This document shows, in pieces, positions 17,082-25,189 of a DNA stretch of 64,000 bases (position 1 is the stretch's first letter; the number at the start of each line of letters is the position of its first letter). This DNA is from Nibrella saemangeumensis (GTDB taxonomy: Bacteria > Bacteroidota > Bacteroidia > Cytophagales > Spirosomataceae), in the NCBI RefSeq assembly GCF_039541915.1, contig NZ_BAABHD010000081.1, positions 124,001-188,000 on the forward strand. Direction: 5' to 3'. Below the pieces are notes generated by a model. The model did not search any database, was not told where the DNA came from, and saw nothing but the letters and a program-made list of their open reading frames with translations. The translations under genes were made by a program, and so were the position numbers.

Positions 17082-18182
17082 CTAAAGCCCATGGGTACGT
17101 TCCTGCCTCAGCACCACATACTCCAGCACCAGCGCCCAGTTGTGAGCCTCGCACTGCCAGCGGATGTGCCAGAAAGGTAACCCCGCCGAGAAATACACCA
17201 GCGGGTTTTCGTAGGCGGATAGCATACCCGCCACAAAGAAGTGAAAGCCGGCAAAGTCTCGTTCAATATTCTCCAGTGAAACCGCGGGCGGGCGCTGACC
17301 CAGTCGCAGCAGCGAGGTGGCCAGCAAGATCTTGTCCAGCCGGTTCCGGACTTTATTTAACTCCAGCTCGGTATCCCGGATGAGTTTTTCGCGGACCGAT
17401 TGTAGCTCAGGTGGTTCGAAGCCAGCTATCAATCGACTCAGATGGTAAATAATCAGGGAGGTGCGGGCGTAGTTATGGGCACAGCGGAACGGATGGGTGC
17501 GGTAACGATTCGTTGCGACAATGGAGCGCAGAAACGCCAGGCTATCGGTATCGTGCTGCTTGAGGGGAAGTTTGTACTGGTAGATACAGTACAGCATATT
17601 GCACAGAGCGCAGGCATCAAACTCAATCGGCATGTTTTTGCCAAACCAGGTAGAATAGGCCCGCAGCGACCGGTACTGCCGGAAGGTATTCCGAATGGTT
17701 AGTTTAGAACCATTAGCGTGTTCCACCAGCTTTTCTTTCAGCCAGAGCAACTCCTCCGGAGTGGGCGGGCTGGTCAGATAAACCATGGCCGTATCGTCAA
17801 TATCGTCCGGAATACGGAAGTGCTCGAAGTGACGCATCACCAGGCCGTGCGGGAAATGGCGCGATGGATGGGTCTGGTAAAAGTTATAGGTCTTTAGTCC
17901 GTCTTTATTACGGAACAGTTCGTAGGTCGATACACCACGGGCGGCAATATCGTCAATGAGCCGCTGCGCTTCAGTTGATACCCGGCTATGCAATTGTCGG
18001 AGGGTAAAAATCGTTATAGCCGTAAAGAACACGTTGGTATCGGGCCGGCGATAAAGCCAGTAGGGGTTGACGCGATACGAGGGTAGCAGTCCCCACGGAA
18101 AATAGCGTTCGGATCCCCGGTTGCCGCCTTTCGACTGAAGCTGCGCGATACGGTTGAGGATATCTTCGGGAGTGTACTGCAT
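17082..18182 (-). CDS. Uncharacterised helical protein
   Basis: The start is taken at ATG 18182 (MQYTPEDILNRIAQL); a TTG 24 bases upstream is the only longer option. It is 366 aa, soluble and without a signal peptide. It is rich in aromatics and helices and has blocks such as YFPWGLLPSYRVNPYW, FPHGLVMRHFEHFRIPDDID and DTAMVYLTSPPTPEELLWLKE. The DDIDDTA block followed by regular helical pairs recalls alpha/alpha-toroid proteins such as terpene cyclases or prenyltransferases. I see no full catalytic signature, so this is only a fold suggestion. It is transcribed away from the UPF0323 operon, sharing the intergenic region with it. Confidence 0.7.
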   Translation of the reverse strand: MQYTPEDILNRIAQLQSKGGNRGSERYFPWGLLPSYRVNPYWLYRRPDTNVFFTAITIFTLRQLHSRVSTEAQRLIDDIAARGVSTYELFRNKDGLKTYNFYQTHPSRHFPHGLVMRHFEHFRIPDDIDDTAMVYLTSPPTPEELLWLKEKLVEHANGSKLTIRNTFRQYRSLRAYSTWFGKNMPIEFDACALCNMLYCIYQYKLPLKQHDTDSLAFLRSIVATNRYRTHPFRCAHNYARTSLIIYHLSRLIAGFEPPELQSVREKLIRDTELELNKVRNRLDKILLATSLLRLGQRPPAVSLENIERDFAGFHFFVAGMLSAYENPLVYFSAGLPFWHIRWQCEAHNWALVLEYVVLRQERTHGL

Positions 18183-18274
18183 AATGGGTGCGCCAAAAAT
18201 AAGCAATCAGCGCCATTCGGTTGTAGCCTGCCTGAACCGCTGGTTGAATCCCGCGACGGTTCGTCCCTAAAATC

Positions 18275-18305
18275 TTGTAACTGTACCCCTGTCGTGTTAG
18301 TTTAG
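18275..18305 (+). promoter_or_regulatory. Promoter of the UPF0323 operon
   Basis: A TTG at 18275-18277 is followed after 20 bp by TAGTTTAG (18298-18305). This fits the Bacteroidota layout of a -33 TTG, 19-21 bp spacing and a TAnnTTTG-like -7 element with one change. It lies 25 bp before the start codon at 18330. Confidence 0.55.
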
Positions 18306-18329
18306 ATTATTAATCAGGCAAACAGCGCT

Positions 18330-18953
18330 ATGACACCTTTACGAAAACATGCGATCCTCCGGCGGGTCAAAGACATAACCATCGGTACTACCCTCAGTAT
18401 TGCGCTGCTCAACGGCAGTGTGCTGCTGCAAAGCTGTGGTACCAACCAACAGGAACAAACGACCCAGAACGGACAAACCCAAACCGCGTTTCGCGAAGGG
18501 GTCTTGACGTACGTTACGGAAACATCACCCGGCAACTTCCGCATTACGGATGAAGTACAGGCCGATCCCAGCCGTGCCGGCGCTATCGTGAATTACCACG
18601 ACGGTCACCGCGACACCCTGAGTGTGGAAGCGGCCAAACGGCTCGTGCAGAACGACCCTTCAACCAGTCAGTACTTTAATAACCCATCCAGTTACGGCAC
18701 GCACCACGGCAGCGGTTTGGCCAATGTGCTCCTGTGGGGTAGCCTGGGCTATATGCTGGGCCGGTCTATGACACCCCGGTACGGCTATGAACAGCGTTTT
18801 CAGTCAGGTGCGTACGCCAATCCGAATGTATACAACAAGTCGACACAACTGAGTGAGCGGGTTCGGTCCTCCCGAGTCAGTCGTCCGGCCGGTGGACGCA
18901 GCGGGTTCTTTGGCGGCAACCGAAGCAGCAGCAGCCGGGGTTATTCATCTTAG
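18330..18953 (+). CDS. UPF0323-family lipoprotein
   Basis: The 207-aa protein has an N-terminal basic/hydrophobic signal and a lipobox VLLQSC (Cys31). Its plan matches UPF0323 lipoproteins as I remember them from Epsilonproteobacteria (HP_0232 type): R/K-I-S/K-D start, a short beta domain (REGVLTYVTETSPGNFRI), a glycine-rich membrane-like stretch (LLWGSLGYMLGRSM), then a low-complexity tail with SGFFGGNRSSSSRG. The C-terminal plan also recalls E. coli YgiB. The ATP-grasp gene two positions downstream strengthens this, since YgiB is paired with the glutathionylspermidine-synthase-like YgiC. It heads a three-gene unit; the molecular role is unknown. Confidence 0.75.
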   Translation: MTPLRKHAILRRVKDITIGTTLSIALLNGSVLLQSCGTNQQEQTTQNGQTQTAFREGVLTYVTETSPGNFRITDEVQADPSRAGAIVNYHDGHRDTLSVEAAKRLVQNDPSTSQYFNNPSSYGTHHGSGLANVLLWGSLGYMLGRSMTPRYGYEQRFQSGAYANPNVYNKSTQLSERVRSSRVSRPAGGRSGFFGGNRSSSSRGYSS

Positions 18954-18967
18954 TCCCGGTTTCCTGT

Positions 18968-19462
18968 ATGTTGCCAACCGTACCGCAGCGGAATATTCTG
19001 GAATGGTTTCGGCCCAGCGTGGCCGAACGTTACGAGATTTTTCAAAACTTTGGTCCCGAACTGGGACCCTTCCCGCGTGGGGTATTAACCATAAACGGGC
19101 CGCTGAGTGCGACGCTTGAAACGCGGTACGGCACCTACACCATTCAGCGGCAGTCGCTCTTCACCAATCTTTTTGTTATGGATACGGCCGGAGCGCTGGT
19201 GGCTGAGGTCCGGACCGGATGGTGGGGAAAACGCCGGATGGTCTTTTCCGATGGCCGTGAGTTTCACTTTTCAGCGTCCAACGTGGTGCGCAGCCGCTGG
19301 CTCTGGAGTAATGCCGAAGGCGAACCCCGCGCCATGGTGAAGCAAAATCAGATCTTTTTTTCGCCCGACTGGCCGGTGAAAGAAGGTATGTCGTCGCTGA
19401 TGGCCGGCATGACCATCTATTTTATGCTGACCAGGCCTTCTTTTTTCAGTATGTTTTCGTGA
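18968..19462 (+). CDS. Uncharacterised beta-rich protein (possible LURP/tubby-like fold)
   Basis: The 164-aa protein starts 14 bp after the UPF0323 gene. After a short leader the chain is dominated by alternating beta-strands: LETRYGTYTIQRQ, LFVMDTAGALVAEVRTG, RRMVFSDGREFHFSAS, EPRAMVKQNQIFF. It ends in a hydrophobic helix (LMAGMTIYFMLTRP). This is the pattern of LURP-one-related/tubby-C-like barrels, which end in a buried helix, but similarity is by pattern only. No signal peptide is visible. Being sandwiched in the unit with the lipoprotein and the ATP-grasp protein suggests a common task at the envelope. Confidence 0.65.
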   Translation: MLPTVPQRNILEWFRPSVAERYEIFQNFGPELGPFPRGVLTINGPLSATLETRYGTYTIQRQSLFTNLFVMDTAGALVAEVRTGWWGKRRMVFSDGREFHFSASNVVRSRWLWSNAEGEPRAMVKQNQIFFSPDWPVKEGMSSLMAGMTIYFMLTRPSFFSMFS

Positions 19463-19513
19463 TCAGTTCCTTACGTTAGCGACCATACCGGATACCGGCT
19501 GCCTTCTTTGCTT

Positions 19514-20686
19514 ATGATCCAACTCCGTCAACTTTCCGTGAGTCCAACCCAGCAGCTTCGTAATATCGGCTGGGACTGGATGCTGGGCAGCGATACCCTG
19601 CCCTACCTGACCAACGAAGCCGTGGTGGTGCGCAGCGCCGAAGCCGAAGCCTACTACAAAGCGGCCAATCAGTTGTTCGATATGCTGGTTGAAGCCGGGC
19701 AGCACGTCATCGACAACAACCTGTTTGCCGAACTGGGTATCCCGGAAAACCTCATTGACCTGATCAAGCTTTCCTGGGACGACGAACGGCATATTCACCT
19801 CTACGGGCGCTTCGACTTTGCCGGTGGCCTGGATGATGAGCCTATTAAGCTGATTGAATACAACGCCGACACGGCAACCTGCATCCCCGAGACCGCCGTG
19901 GTGCAGTACGCGCACCTGAAGGCGAACCGGCTGGATGAGCAGCAGCAGTTCAACAGCCTGTACGAAACCCTGGTTGGGCAGTTCCGCGAACTGGAGCGGC
20001 TGAACCCCGACCTGCCCCCTACCCTGCTGCTGTCGGCGATGCGGGGTGTTGCCGAAGACGACGCCAATGTAGCCGTGCTGGGCGAGGCCGCCCGTGAAGC
20101 CGGTTTCGATGTCGACTTTGACTATGTCGATAACGTGGAGTTCTCGGCGGGCGAAGGGGTATTCCGGCAGAATCCGGAGACTGGGCAGTTTGAGAAGTTC
20201 AGCTACTGGTTCAAGCTGGTGCCCTGGGAGTATATCGGCGAGGAAGAGCCTGACCTGGCCCGCATCCTGACCGAAGCCACCCGTGCCAGGCAGGTGATGG
20301 TGCTGAACCCGGCTTATACGCTGCTGTTCCAGTCGAAATACATCCTGAAGGTGCTGTGGGACCTCTACCCATACCATCCGCTGCTGCTCAAAACCGACGC
20401 CCGGCCGCTTACCGACCGTCCCTGCGTGGAAAAGGTCCTGTTTGGCCGCGAGGGCGCCAACGTCCGGATTCTGGACGAACAGGGCCGGGTAAAACAATCA
20501 GCCGACGGCGATTATGGCGATTATCCGAAGATCTACCAGGAGTATGTAGAAATGGTGCACGACTCGTCGGGGAACCGTTACCAGGCGGGGGTGTTTTTTG
20601 CCGGCGAAGCCTGCGGCCTGGGCTACCGCCGGGGTGGGGTCATTATCGACAACGGGGCTCAATTTGTGGGGCATGTAGTCGACTAA
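19514..20686 (+). CDS. Glutathionylspermidine synthase-like ATP-grasp protein (YgiC family)
   Basis: The start is taken at ATG 19514 (MIQLRQL); about 390 aa. Family features are the IGWDWMLG N-terminal block, LIKLSWDDERHIHLYGRFDFA, the substrate/ATP region LIEYNADTATCIPETAVVQ, and the C-terminal ATP-grasp parts HPLLLKTDARPL, CVEKVLFGREGANVRI and YPKIYQEYVEM. Family members form an amide bond using ATP; in E. coli Gss this joins glutathione and spermidine. YgiC/YjfC relatives, which lack the amidase domain like this one, have no settled substrate. It is the last gene of the UPF0323 unit and is followed by an inverted repeat. Confidence 0.88.
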   Translation: MIQLRQLSVSPTQQLRNIGWDWMLGSDTLPYLTNEAVVVRSAEAEAYYKAANQLFDMLVEAGQHVIDNNLFAELGIPENLIDLIKLSWDDERHIHLYGRFDFAGGLDDEPIKLIEYNADTATCIPETAVVQYAHLKANRLDEQQQFNSLYETLVGQFRELERLNPDLPPTLLLSAMRGVAEDDANVAVLGEAAREAGFDVDFDYVDNVEFSAGEGVFRQNPETGQFEKFSYWFKLVPWEYIGEEEPDLARILTEATRARQVMVLNPAYTLLFQSKYILKVLWDLYPYHPLLLKTDARPLTDRPCVEKVLFGREGANVRILDEQGRVKQSADGDYGDYPKIYQEYVEMVHDSSGNRYQAGVFFAGEACGLGYRRGGVIIDNGAQFVGHVVD

Positions 20687-20752
20687 GCGTTTTAGCAACC
20701 GGCAAGGCAGAACTAACTGCCCATTATTCCGTATATTTACTGAATACTGTCG

Positions 20753-20783
20753 CTCCCGCACCAGGCTTACATTGGTGCGGGAG
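20753..20783 (+). terminator. Inverted repeat between the ATP-grasp and beta-helix genes
   Basis: Perfect 11-bp arms CTCCCGCACCA (20753-20763) and TGGTGCGGGAG (20773-20783) have a 9-base loop. They are followed by TTCTTCATC rather than a pure T-run. It is probably a weak terminator; it could also be a leader structure, as the next ATG is 24 bp away. Confidence 0.6.
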
Positions 20784-20807
20784 TTCTTCATCAAAGCCTT
20801 GACCCGT

Positions 20808-22013
20808 ATGAAACCCTTACTGCTATCCATACCCCTTCTGTTGCTGGGAACGGCGCTGCTGGCCCAGCCCGATGTTCAGAAACGCTATCAGACCAAACTC
20901 ATCACCGCCGACGACGGCAGCACCATCGATCTGGACGAAGGCCGTTTTACCTTCACCGGCAGCCTCTCGCTGGAAGACAAAAAGAACATCATCATCCGCG
21001 GCAAAGGGCCCGGCAAAACCATACTCAGCTTCATGGGGCAGACCGACGGTGCCGAAGGCCTGCGGGTATCCAACGCCGAAAACATTACTATCGAAAACCT
21101 GACGGTTCAGGACACGAAGGGCGACGGGATCAAAACCATGAACGTGAAGGGCATTACGTTCCGGAACGTGACCGTGGAGTGGACCGGCAAGCCCGGTAAA
21201 GATAACGGCAGCTACGGACTTTACCCGGTGCAGTGCGACAACGTGCTGATCGACAACTGCACCGCTATTGGCGCTTCGGATGCCGGTATCTACGTGGGGC
21301 AGTCCCGGAACATTGTGGTAAAGAACAGCAAAGCGTACCACAACGTAGCGGGTATCGAGATCGAGAACTCTACGGATGCCGAGGTATTCGGCAATGAAGC
21401 TTACAACAACACGGGTGGTATTCTGGTGTTCGACCTGCCCGACCTGGTGCAGAAACGCGGGGGCCGCGTGCGGGTATATAACAACAACATTCACGACAAC
21501 AACTACCCGAATTTTGCACCGAAAGGAAATATCGTGGCGAAAGTGCCGGAAGGCACGGGCGTGATGATTCTGGCGACCAGCCAGGTGGAGTTGTTCAACA
21601 ACCAGATTATCCGGAACAAGAGTCTGGGGACAGGAATTTTCAGCTACTACGTCACCGAGATACCCATCAAAGACAAAGACTACTACGCCTACCCCACGGC
21701 CATCCACATCCACGACAACGTATACGAACGTAACCACGGCCGCCCGACCATGCAAGGCCGGCTGGGTAAGCTGTTCCGCTTTAAACTGAAGTTCGGCAAG
21801 GACGTGCCGCACATCCTGTACGACGGCATCATTGACCCGAACACGCGGGATGCGGCCGGTACCATCCGGCCCGACAAACGCATCTGTATCCAGAACAACA
21901 AAAACCAGAGCGTTGCTAATATCGACGCAGAAAATGGCTTCAAAACCATTTCCCGTGATATGTCGGCCTTCGACTGCCGGCTGGAGCCGGTGCAGGTGGT
22001 GACGCGGAAGTGA
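20808..22013 (+). CDS. Secreted parallel beta-helix repeat protein
   Basis: The start is taken at ATG 20808 (MKPLLLSIPLLLL), which begins a signal peptide ending near LLAQ; the frame extends upstream through the hairpin and is not used. About 401 aa. After the signal come repeated right-handed beta-helix turns with the NITIENLTVQD, NVLIDNCTAIG, NIVVKNSKAYHN and AEVFGNEAYNNTGG pattern (about 75-270), then a capping region. It resembles TIGR03805-type beta-helix proteins, which in other genomes are paired with a TIGR03806-type haem protein. That partner starts 4 bp downstream here. A polysaccharide-binding or lyase-like role is possible, but no catalytic residues can be named. Confidence 0.87.
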   Translation: MKPLLLSIPLLLLGTALLAQPDVQKRYQTKLITADDGSTIDLDEGRFTFTGSLSLEDKKNIIIRGKGPGKTILSFMGQTDGAEGLRVSNAENITIENLTVQDTKGDGIKTMNVKGITFRNVTVEWTGKPGKDNGSYGLYPVQCDNVLIDNCTAIGASDAGIYVGQSRNIVVKNSKAYHNVAGIEIENSTDAEVFGNEAYNNTGGILVFDLPDLVQKRGGRVRVYNNNIHDNNYPNFAPKGNIVAKVPEGTGVMILATSQVELFNNQIIRNKSLGTGIFSYYVTEIPIKDKDYYAYPTAIHIHDNVYERNHGRPTMQGRLGKLFRFKLKFGKDVPHILYDGIIDPNTRDAAGTIRPDKRICIQNNKNQSVANIDAENGFKTISRDMSAFDCRLEPVQVVTRK

Positions 22014-22017
22014 GCTT

Positions 22018-23052
22018 ATGCAAAAGACCATTCTAATACTTTTACTCGCCATAACTACCTACCTCTCCCTCGGGTACCGCCCGGCTGCGGCAACGAAGGA
22101 GAAGCTGTCGGAGTATGGCTTTTTTACGGGCGAACTAGTCGGGCAGCAACCGGCACCGGGCATAGTACCGTACCGGCTGAATACCCCCCTGTTCTCCGAT
22201 TATGCCGAAAAGCTGCGGTTTGTGAAACTGCCGGCGGGCCAGACGGTAGCGTACAACGCCACCGATGTACTGGCGTTCCCCGTCGGCACGACGCTGATAA
22301 AAACATTTTACTACCCCAACGATTTTCGGGACCCCGCCAAAGGTCGCCGATTGATGGAAACGCGCCTGCTGATGCATGAGCCCTCGGGTTGGAAGGCGCT
22401 GACATACGTCTGGAACGATGCGCAAACCGATGCCTTTCTGGAAGTTGCGGGTGACACCAAACAGGTAAGCTACGTTTTTGAGGACGGTAAAAAGCGCAGC
22501 CACGCCTACACCATTCCCAACGTGAACCAGTGTAAAGGCTGCCATAACCGCGAGGAGAAGATGATGCCCATCGGACCGTCGGCACGACAACTGAACGGTG
22601 ACCTAACCTACACCGGCACCTCAGAAAACCAATTGCTACATTGGCAGAAAGCCGGCCTGCTCACCGGACTGCCCAACCTGAACGACTGCCCCAAAGCACC
22701 CGTCTGGAACCAGCCTGAAACAGGTTCACTGGAGGCCCGCGCCCGCATCTGGCTCGACATCAACTGCGCCCACTGCCATAACCCCAAAGGCCCCGCCATG
22801 ACCTCGGGCCTGAACCTGAGCGTTGACGAAACAGACCCCACGGCCTTAGGCATCATGAAAGCCCCCGTAGCGGCCGGACGCGGCTCCGGCGGTCGCGATT
22901 TCGACATTGTACCGGGCAAGCCCGATGCCTCCATCCTGCTCTTCCGCATGGTCTCTACCGACCCCGGTATTATGATGCCCGAACTTGGCCGCAAAACGAC
23001 CCACAAAGAGGGTGTTGATCTCGTACGGGCCTGGATCAAGGGAATGAAATAG
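22018..23052 (+). CDS. Secreted di-haem c-type cytochrome-like protein (TIGR03806 type)
   Basis: The 344-aa protein has an N-terminal signal peptide. It has two haem c attachment motifs, CKGCH (about residues 169-173) and CAHCH (about 253-257), each preceded by conserved context (YTIPNVNQ and RIWLDIN). The middle contains NTPLFSDYAEKLRFVKLPAG and FPVGTTLIKTFYYPND. Downstream, DIVPGKPDASILLFRM and MMPELGRKTTHKEGVDLVRAWI resemble the end of a cytochrome-c-like domain with a possible Met ligand. It probably acts in the periplasm in electron transfer. It starts 4 bp after the beta-helix gene, so the two are translationally linked and likely function together. Confidence 0.87.
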   Translation: MQKTILILLLAITTYLSLGYRPAAATKEKLSEYGFFTGELVGQQPAPGIVPYRLNTPLFSDYAEKLRFVKLPAGQTVAYNATDVLAFPVGTTLIKTFYYPNDFRDPAKGRRLMETRLLMHEPSGWKALTYVWNDAQTDAFLEVAGDTKQVSYVFEDGKKRSHAYTIPNVNQCKGCHNREEKMMPIGPSARQLNGDLTYTGTSENQLLHWQKAGLLTGLPNLNDCPKAPVWNQPETGSLEARARIWLDINCAHCHNPKGPAMTSGLNLSVDETDPTALGIMKAPVAAGRGSGGRDFDIVPGKPDASILLFRMVSTDPGIMMPELGRKTTHKEGVDLVRAWIKGMK

Positions 23053-23114
23053 CGATTAATTATCTTTACACCGTTTACATTGAGAGCAAAGCAGAAGGGG
23101 CTGCCTGAATTACT

Positions 23115-24179
23115 GTGAGTGTGGCTGGTAAGAATATCCAGAGGCTGAACGATAAATGGATGCGCGTCATCGGCGTACCAGTGTTGTCCTTAATTGGGCA
23201 GTGGATGATGTACGGCTATACCAATGTTCCTTATCCCGACGACTGGCGCATCCCCGTTTTCTTTGTGCTGGGCACCATGGTGGTCTGGGAATGCAACCGC
23301 TGGGGCATTATCTTCTCCCGCCGGCGCTACCCCGATCAGGCGCAGACCCTGGAGCGGGTCCTGTTTCAGCTAGGCTGGTTCATTGTGTTTGCCAGCCTTG
23401 TGCGGATTTCCCAGACATACCTCTACCACCTGCTTGGGCTCTGGGATACGGAGCATATCATTGAATTCAGACCCTACTTTTTCAATACACTGGTTTCGGT
23501 GGTTGGCACGGCCATGGTGGCGGCCTATTTTGAGGGAATGTATCTGTACCGGCGCTGGCGGATTTCGTTCATCGAAACGCAGGAGTTGAAGAAGGTAAAC
23601 CTGCAAAGTCAGCTTGATTCATTAAAAACGCAGATCAACCCGCATTTCCTGTTCAACAACCTGAACTCCCTGTCGTCGCTGATTACCACGGATGCCCGGC
23701 AGGCAGAAGAGTTTCTGGACGAGCTATCGTCGGTGTACCGTTACCTGCTTCAGCAGAACAACCGGGACCTGTGCCCGCTTATCGACGAGATCAACTTCAT
23801 CAAAGCGTATTTTCATCTGCTCAAGACCCGGTACGGCGACGGTATCTTCCTGGAAGTCGACGTAGAAAACCGGTATATGCATTACCTGATTCCACCCCTG
23901 ACGCTGCAGGTGCTGTTTGAGAACGCCATCAAGCACAACATCATCGCTACCAGTCAGCCGCTGACCATCCGGCTGTACACCCGCGAGGGTAACCTGTACG
24001 TGGAGAATAATCTGCAGAAAAAGAAACTGGCGGTTCCTTCCAGCCAGATCGGCCTGCAGAACATCATGATGAAATACCAGCTACTCGCCCAGTCGTCGGT
24101 GCTCGTTCGCGACGACGAAGAGAAGTTTCTGGTGGGTATGCCCCTGATAACCCCCTTGCGGGAAGGGCTTGCCGTGTAA
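23115..24179 (+). CDS. LytS-type sensor histidine kinase, orphan
   Basis: The 354-aa protein has a GTG start at 23115. Four hydrophobic membrane segments span about residues 17-150. A short coiled-coil follows, then the His_kinase signature QINPHFLFNNLNSLSSLI with the phosphoacceptor His. The ATPase part has PPLTLQVLFENAIKHNI (N-box) and SSQIGLQNIMMKYQLL (a reduced G-box). Kinases of this family normally phosphorylate a LytTR response regulator encoded next door; none is adjacent here. The nearest LytTR gene is the one at 58680. A TATCTTTA element lies about 55 bp upstream. The genes before and after differ in role or strand. Confidence 0.9.
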   Translation: MSVAGKNIQRLNDKWMRVIGVPVLSLIGQWMMYGYTNVPYPDDWRIPVFFVLGTMVVWECNRWGIIFSRRRYPDQAQTLERVLFQLGWFIVFASLVRISQTYLYHLLGLWDTEHIIEFRPYFFNTLVSVVGTAMVAAYFEGMYLYRRWRISFIETQELKKVNLQSQLDSLKTQINPHFLFNNLNSLSSLITTDARQAEEFLDELSSVYRYLLQQNNRDLCPLIDEINFIKAYFHLLKTRYGDGIFLEVDVENRYMHYLIPPLTLQVLFENAIKHNIIATSQPLTIRLYTREGNLYVENNLQKKKLAVPSSQIGLQNIMMKYQLLAQSSVLVRDDEEKFLVGMPLITPLREGLAV

Positions 24180-24180
24180 G

Positions 24181-25050
24181 TTATTTTTTTCGGGGCATTT
24201 TTCCCTGAAGGTCGTACAGGCTCCTGGTCTTGACCTTGTAACGGGCCGTGTACGTATACCGAACGGCCAAGCCGAAACTCATGCCGTCGCCGTTGGCGCG
24301 AAGCGAAGCGATCTGGTAAGGCTGGGTGTTGACGCGGTAGGTAAAGTCGGTTTTCAGCGAATTACCCAGGCCCCAGTTCCGACGCGCTACCAGACCCACA
24401 TCCCAGCGTCCCGACAGCCGCACATTGTATTCCAGGCCCAACTCCAGCAAACCGCTTGGCTCCCGGTTGGTTGAGGTCCGGCTGATCAGCAGCAGCGTAT
24501 CCGGTGTTTGCCGGAAGCCCCGGTAGCCAAGCCCTTCCAGGGTAAAGCTCCGCACGGAACCGGCGTTCGGGATAAGCCACGCACCGGCGGTCAGCCAGAA
24601 GCCCGACCGGCGCTCTTTGCGGCTGGTCGATAAAATCATGTACCGGGAGCGAAAGACAAACCCGTTTTTCTCGTTCTGCAGCCGTAGGGTGTACTCGGGC
24701 CGGCTGTTTATCGTCAGCGAGCTGTTTATCGGTGAGCGGGCATACCCCCATTCCAGGCCCCATTGGTCGCGATCGGTAAATCCAATTAACGCGCTCCATC
24801 CGGTTCGGGTTACCGGCCGGGAGCTGAGCAGGCCATTGAATGAGTTATCCAGACGGCTGTTGTCGGTCCGCAGAAAACCCTCTCCGCTCAGGTACCAGCG
24901 CTCCGTTACCCGATAGCCGTTCTTAAAGCCCCATTTTTCAAAATTTCGTCGTTCCTTACCGGGGAGGTAGTAATCGTACAGGCTTTGGGCCGACGACACT
25001 GCGGGTAAGAAGAGGGCATAAAGTAGTAGTACGGAAACGTATCGGTTCAT
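24181..25050 (-). CDS. Secreted outer-membrane beta-barrel-like protein
   Basis: The 289-aa protein has a signal peptide (MNRYVSVLLLYALFLPAVSSAQ). The body consists of alternating amphipathic strands typical of small barrels: WYLSGEGFLRTDNS, TGWSALIGFTDRDQWGLEWGYA, GFVFRSRYMILSTS, LLELGLEYNVRLSGRWDVGLVARRNW and FGLAVRYTYTARYKVKTR. No enzymatic motif is seen, and the last residues (LQGKMPRKK) are not the usual aromatic end. It ends 1 bp from the 3' end of the convergent orphan kinase gene, with no room for a separate terminator, so their transcripts must overlap. Confidence 0.75.
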   Translation of the reverse strand: MNRYVSVLLLYALFLPAVSSAQSLYDYYLPGKERRNFEKWGFKNGYRVTERWYLSGEGFLRTDNSRLDNSFNGLLSSRPVTRTGWSALIGFTDRDQWGLEWGYARSPINSSLTINSRPEYTLRLQNEKNGFVFRSRYMILSTSRKERRSGFWLTAGAWLIPNAGSVRSFTLEGLGYRGFRQTPDTLLLISRTSTNREPSGLLELGLEYNVRLSGRWDVGLVARRNWGLGNSLKTDFTYRVNTQPYQIASLRANGDGMSFGLAVRYTYTARYKVKTRSLYDLQGKMPRKK

Positions 25051-25189
25051 AGGCAGACTGGTTGGATTAGCAGGGAGTCAGGCTGACTGATTGTCAACCC
25101 TATATACGAAAAAAAAGAATAGAACGTTGCAAAATAATCTGCTTTTTTATTTAACTGCAAACATACCTATTCAGTTGCCCAAAAGGCCT

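Noticed and set aside
19463..20497. A 344-codon open frame on the minus strand over the ATP-grasp gene
   Set aside because: The plus strand encodes a clear ATP-grasp protein. The minus frame has shadow composition (Gln, Val, Leu, Gly-rich) and no motifs.
20823..22052. A 409-codon open frame on the minus strand across the beta-helix gene
   Set aside because: It mirrors the beta-helix protein gene, which has a signal peptide, clear repeats and a cytochrome partner. The minus frame is full of Val/His and has no recognisable domain or start context.
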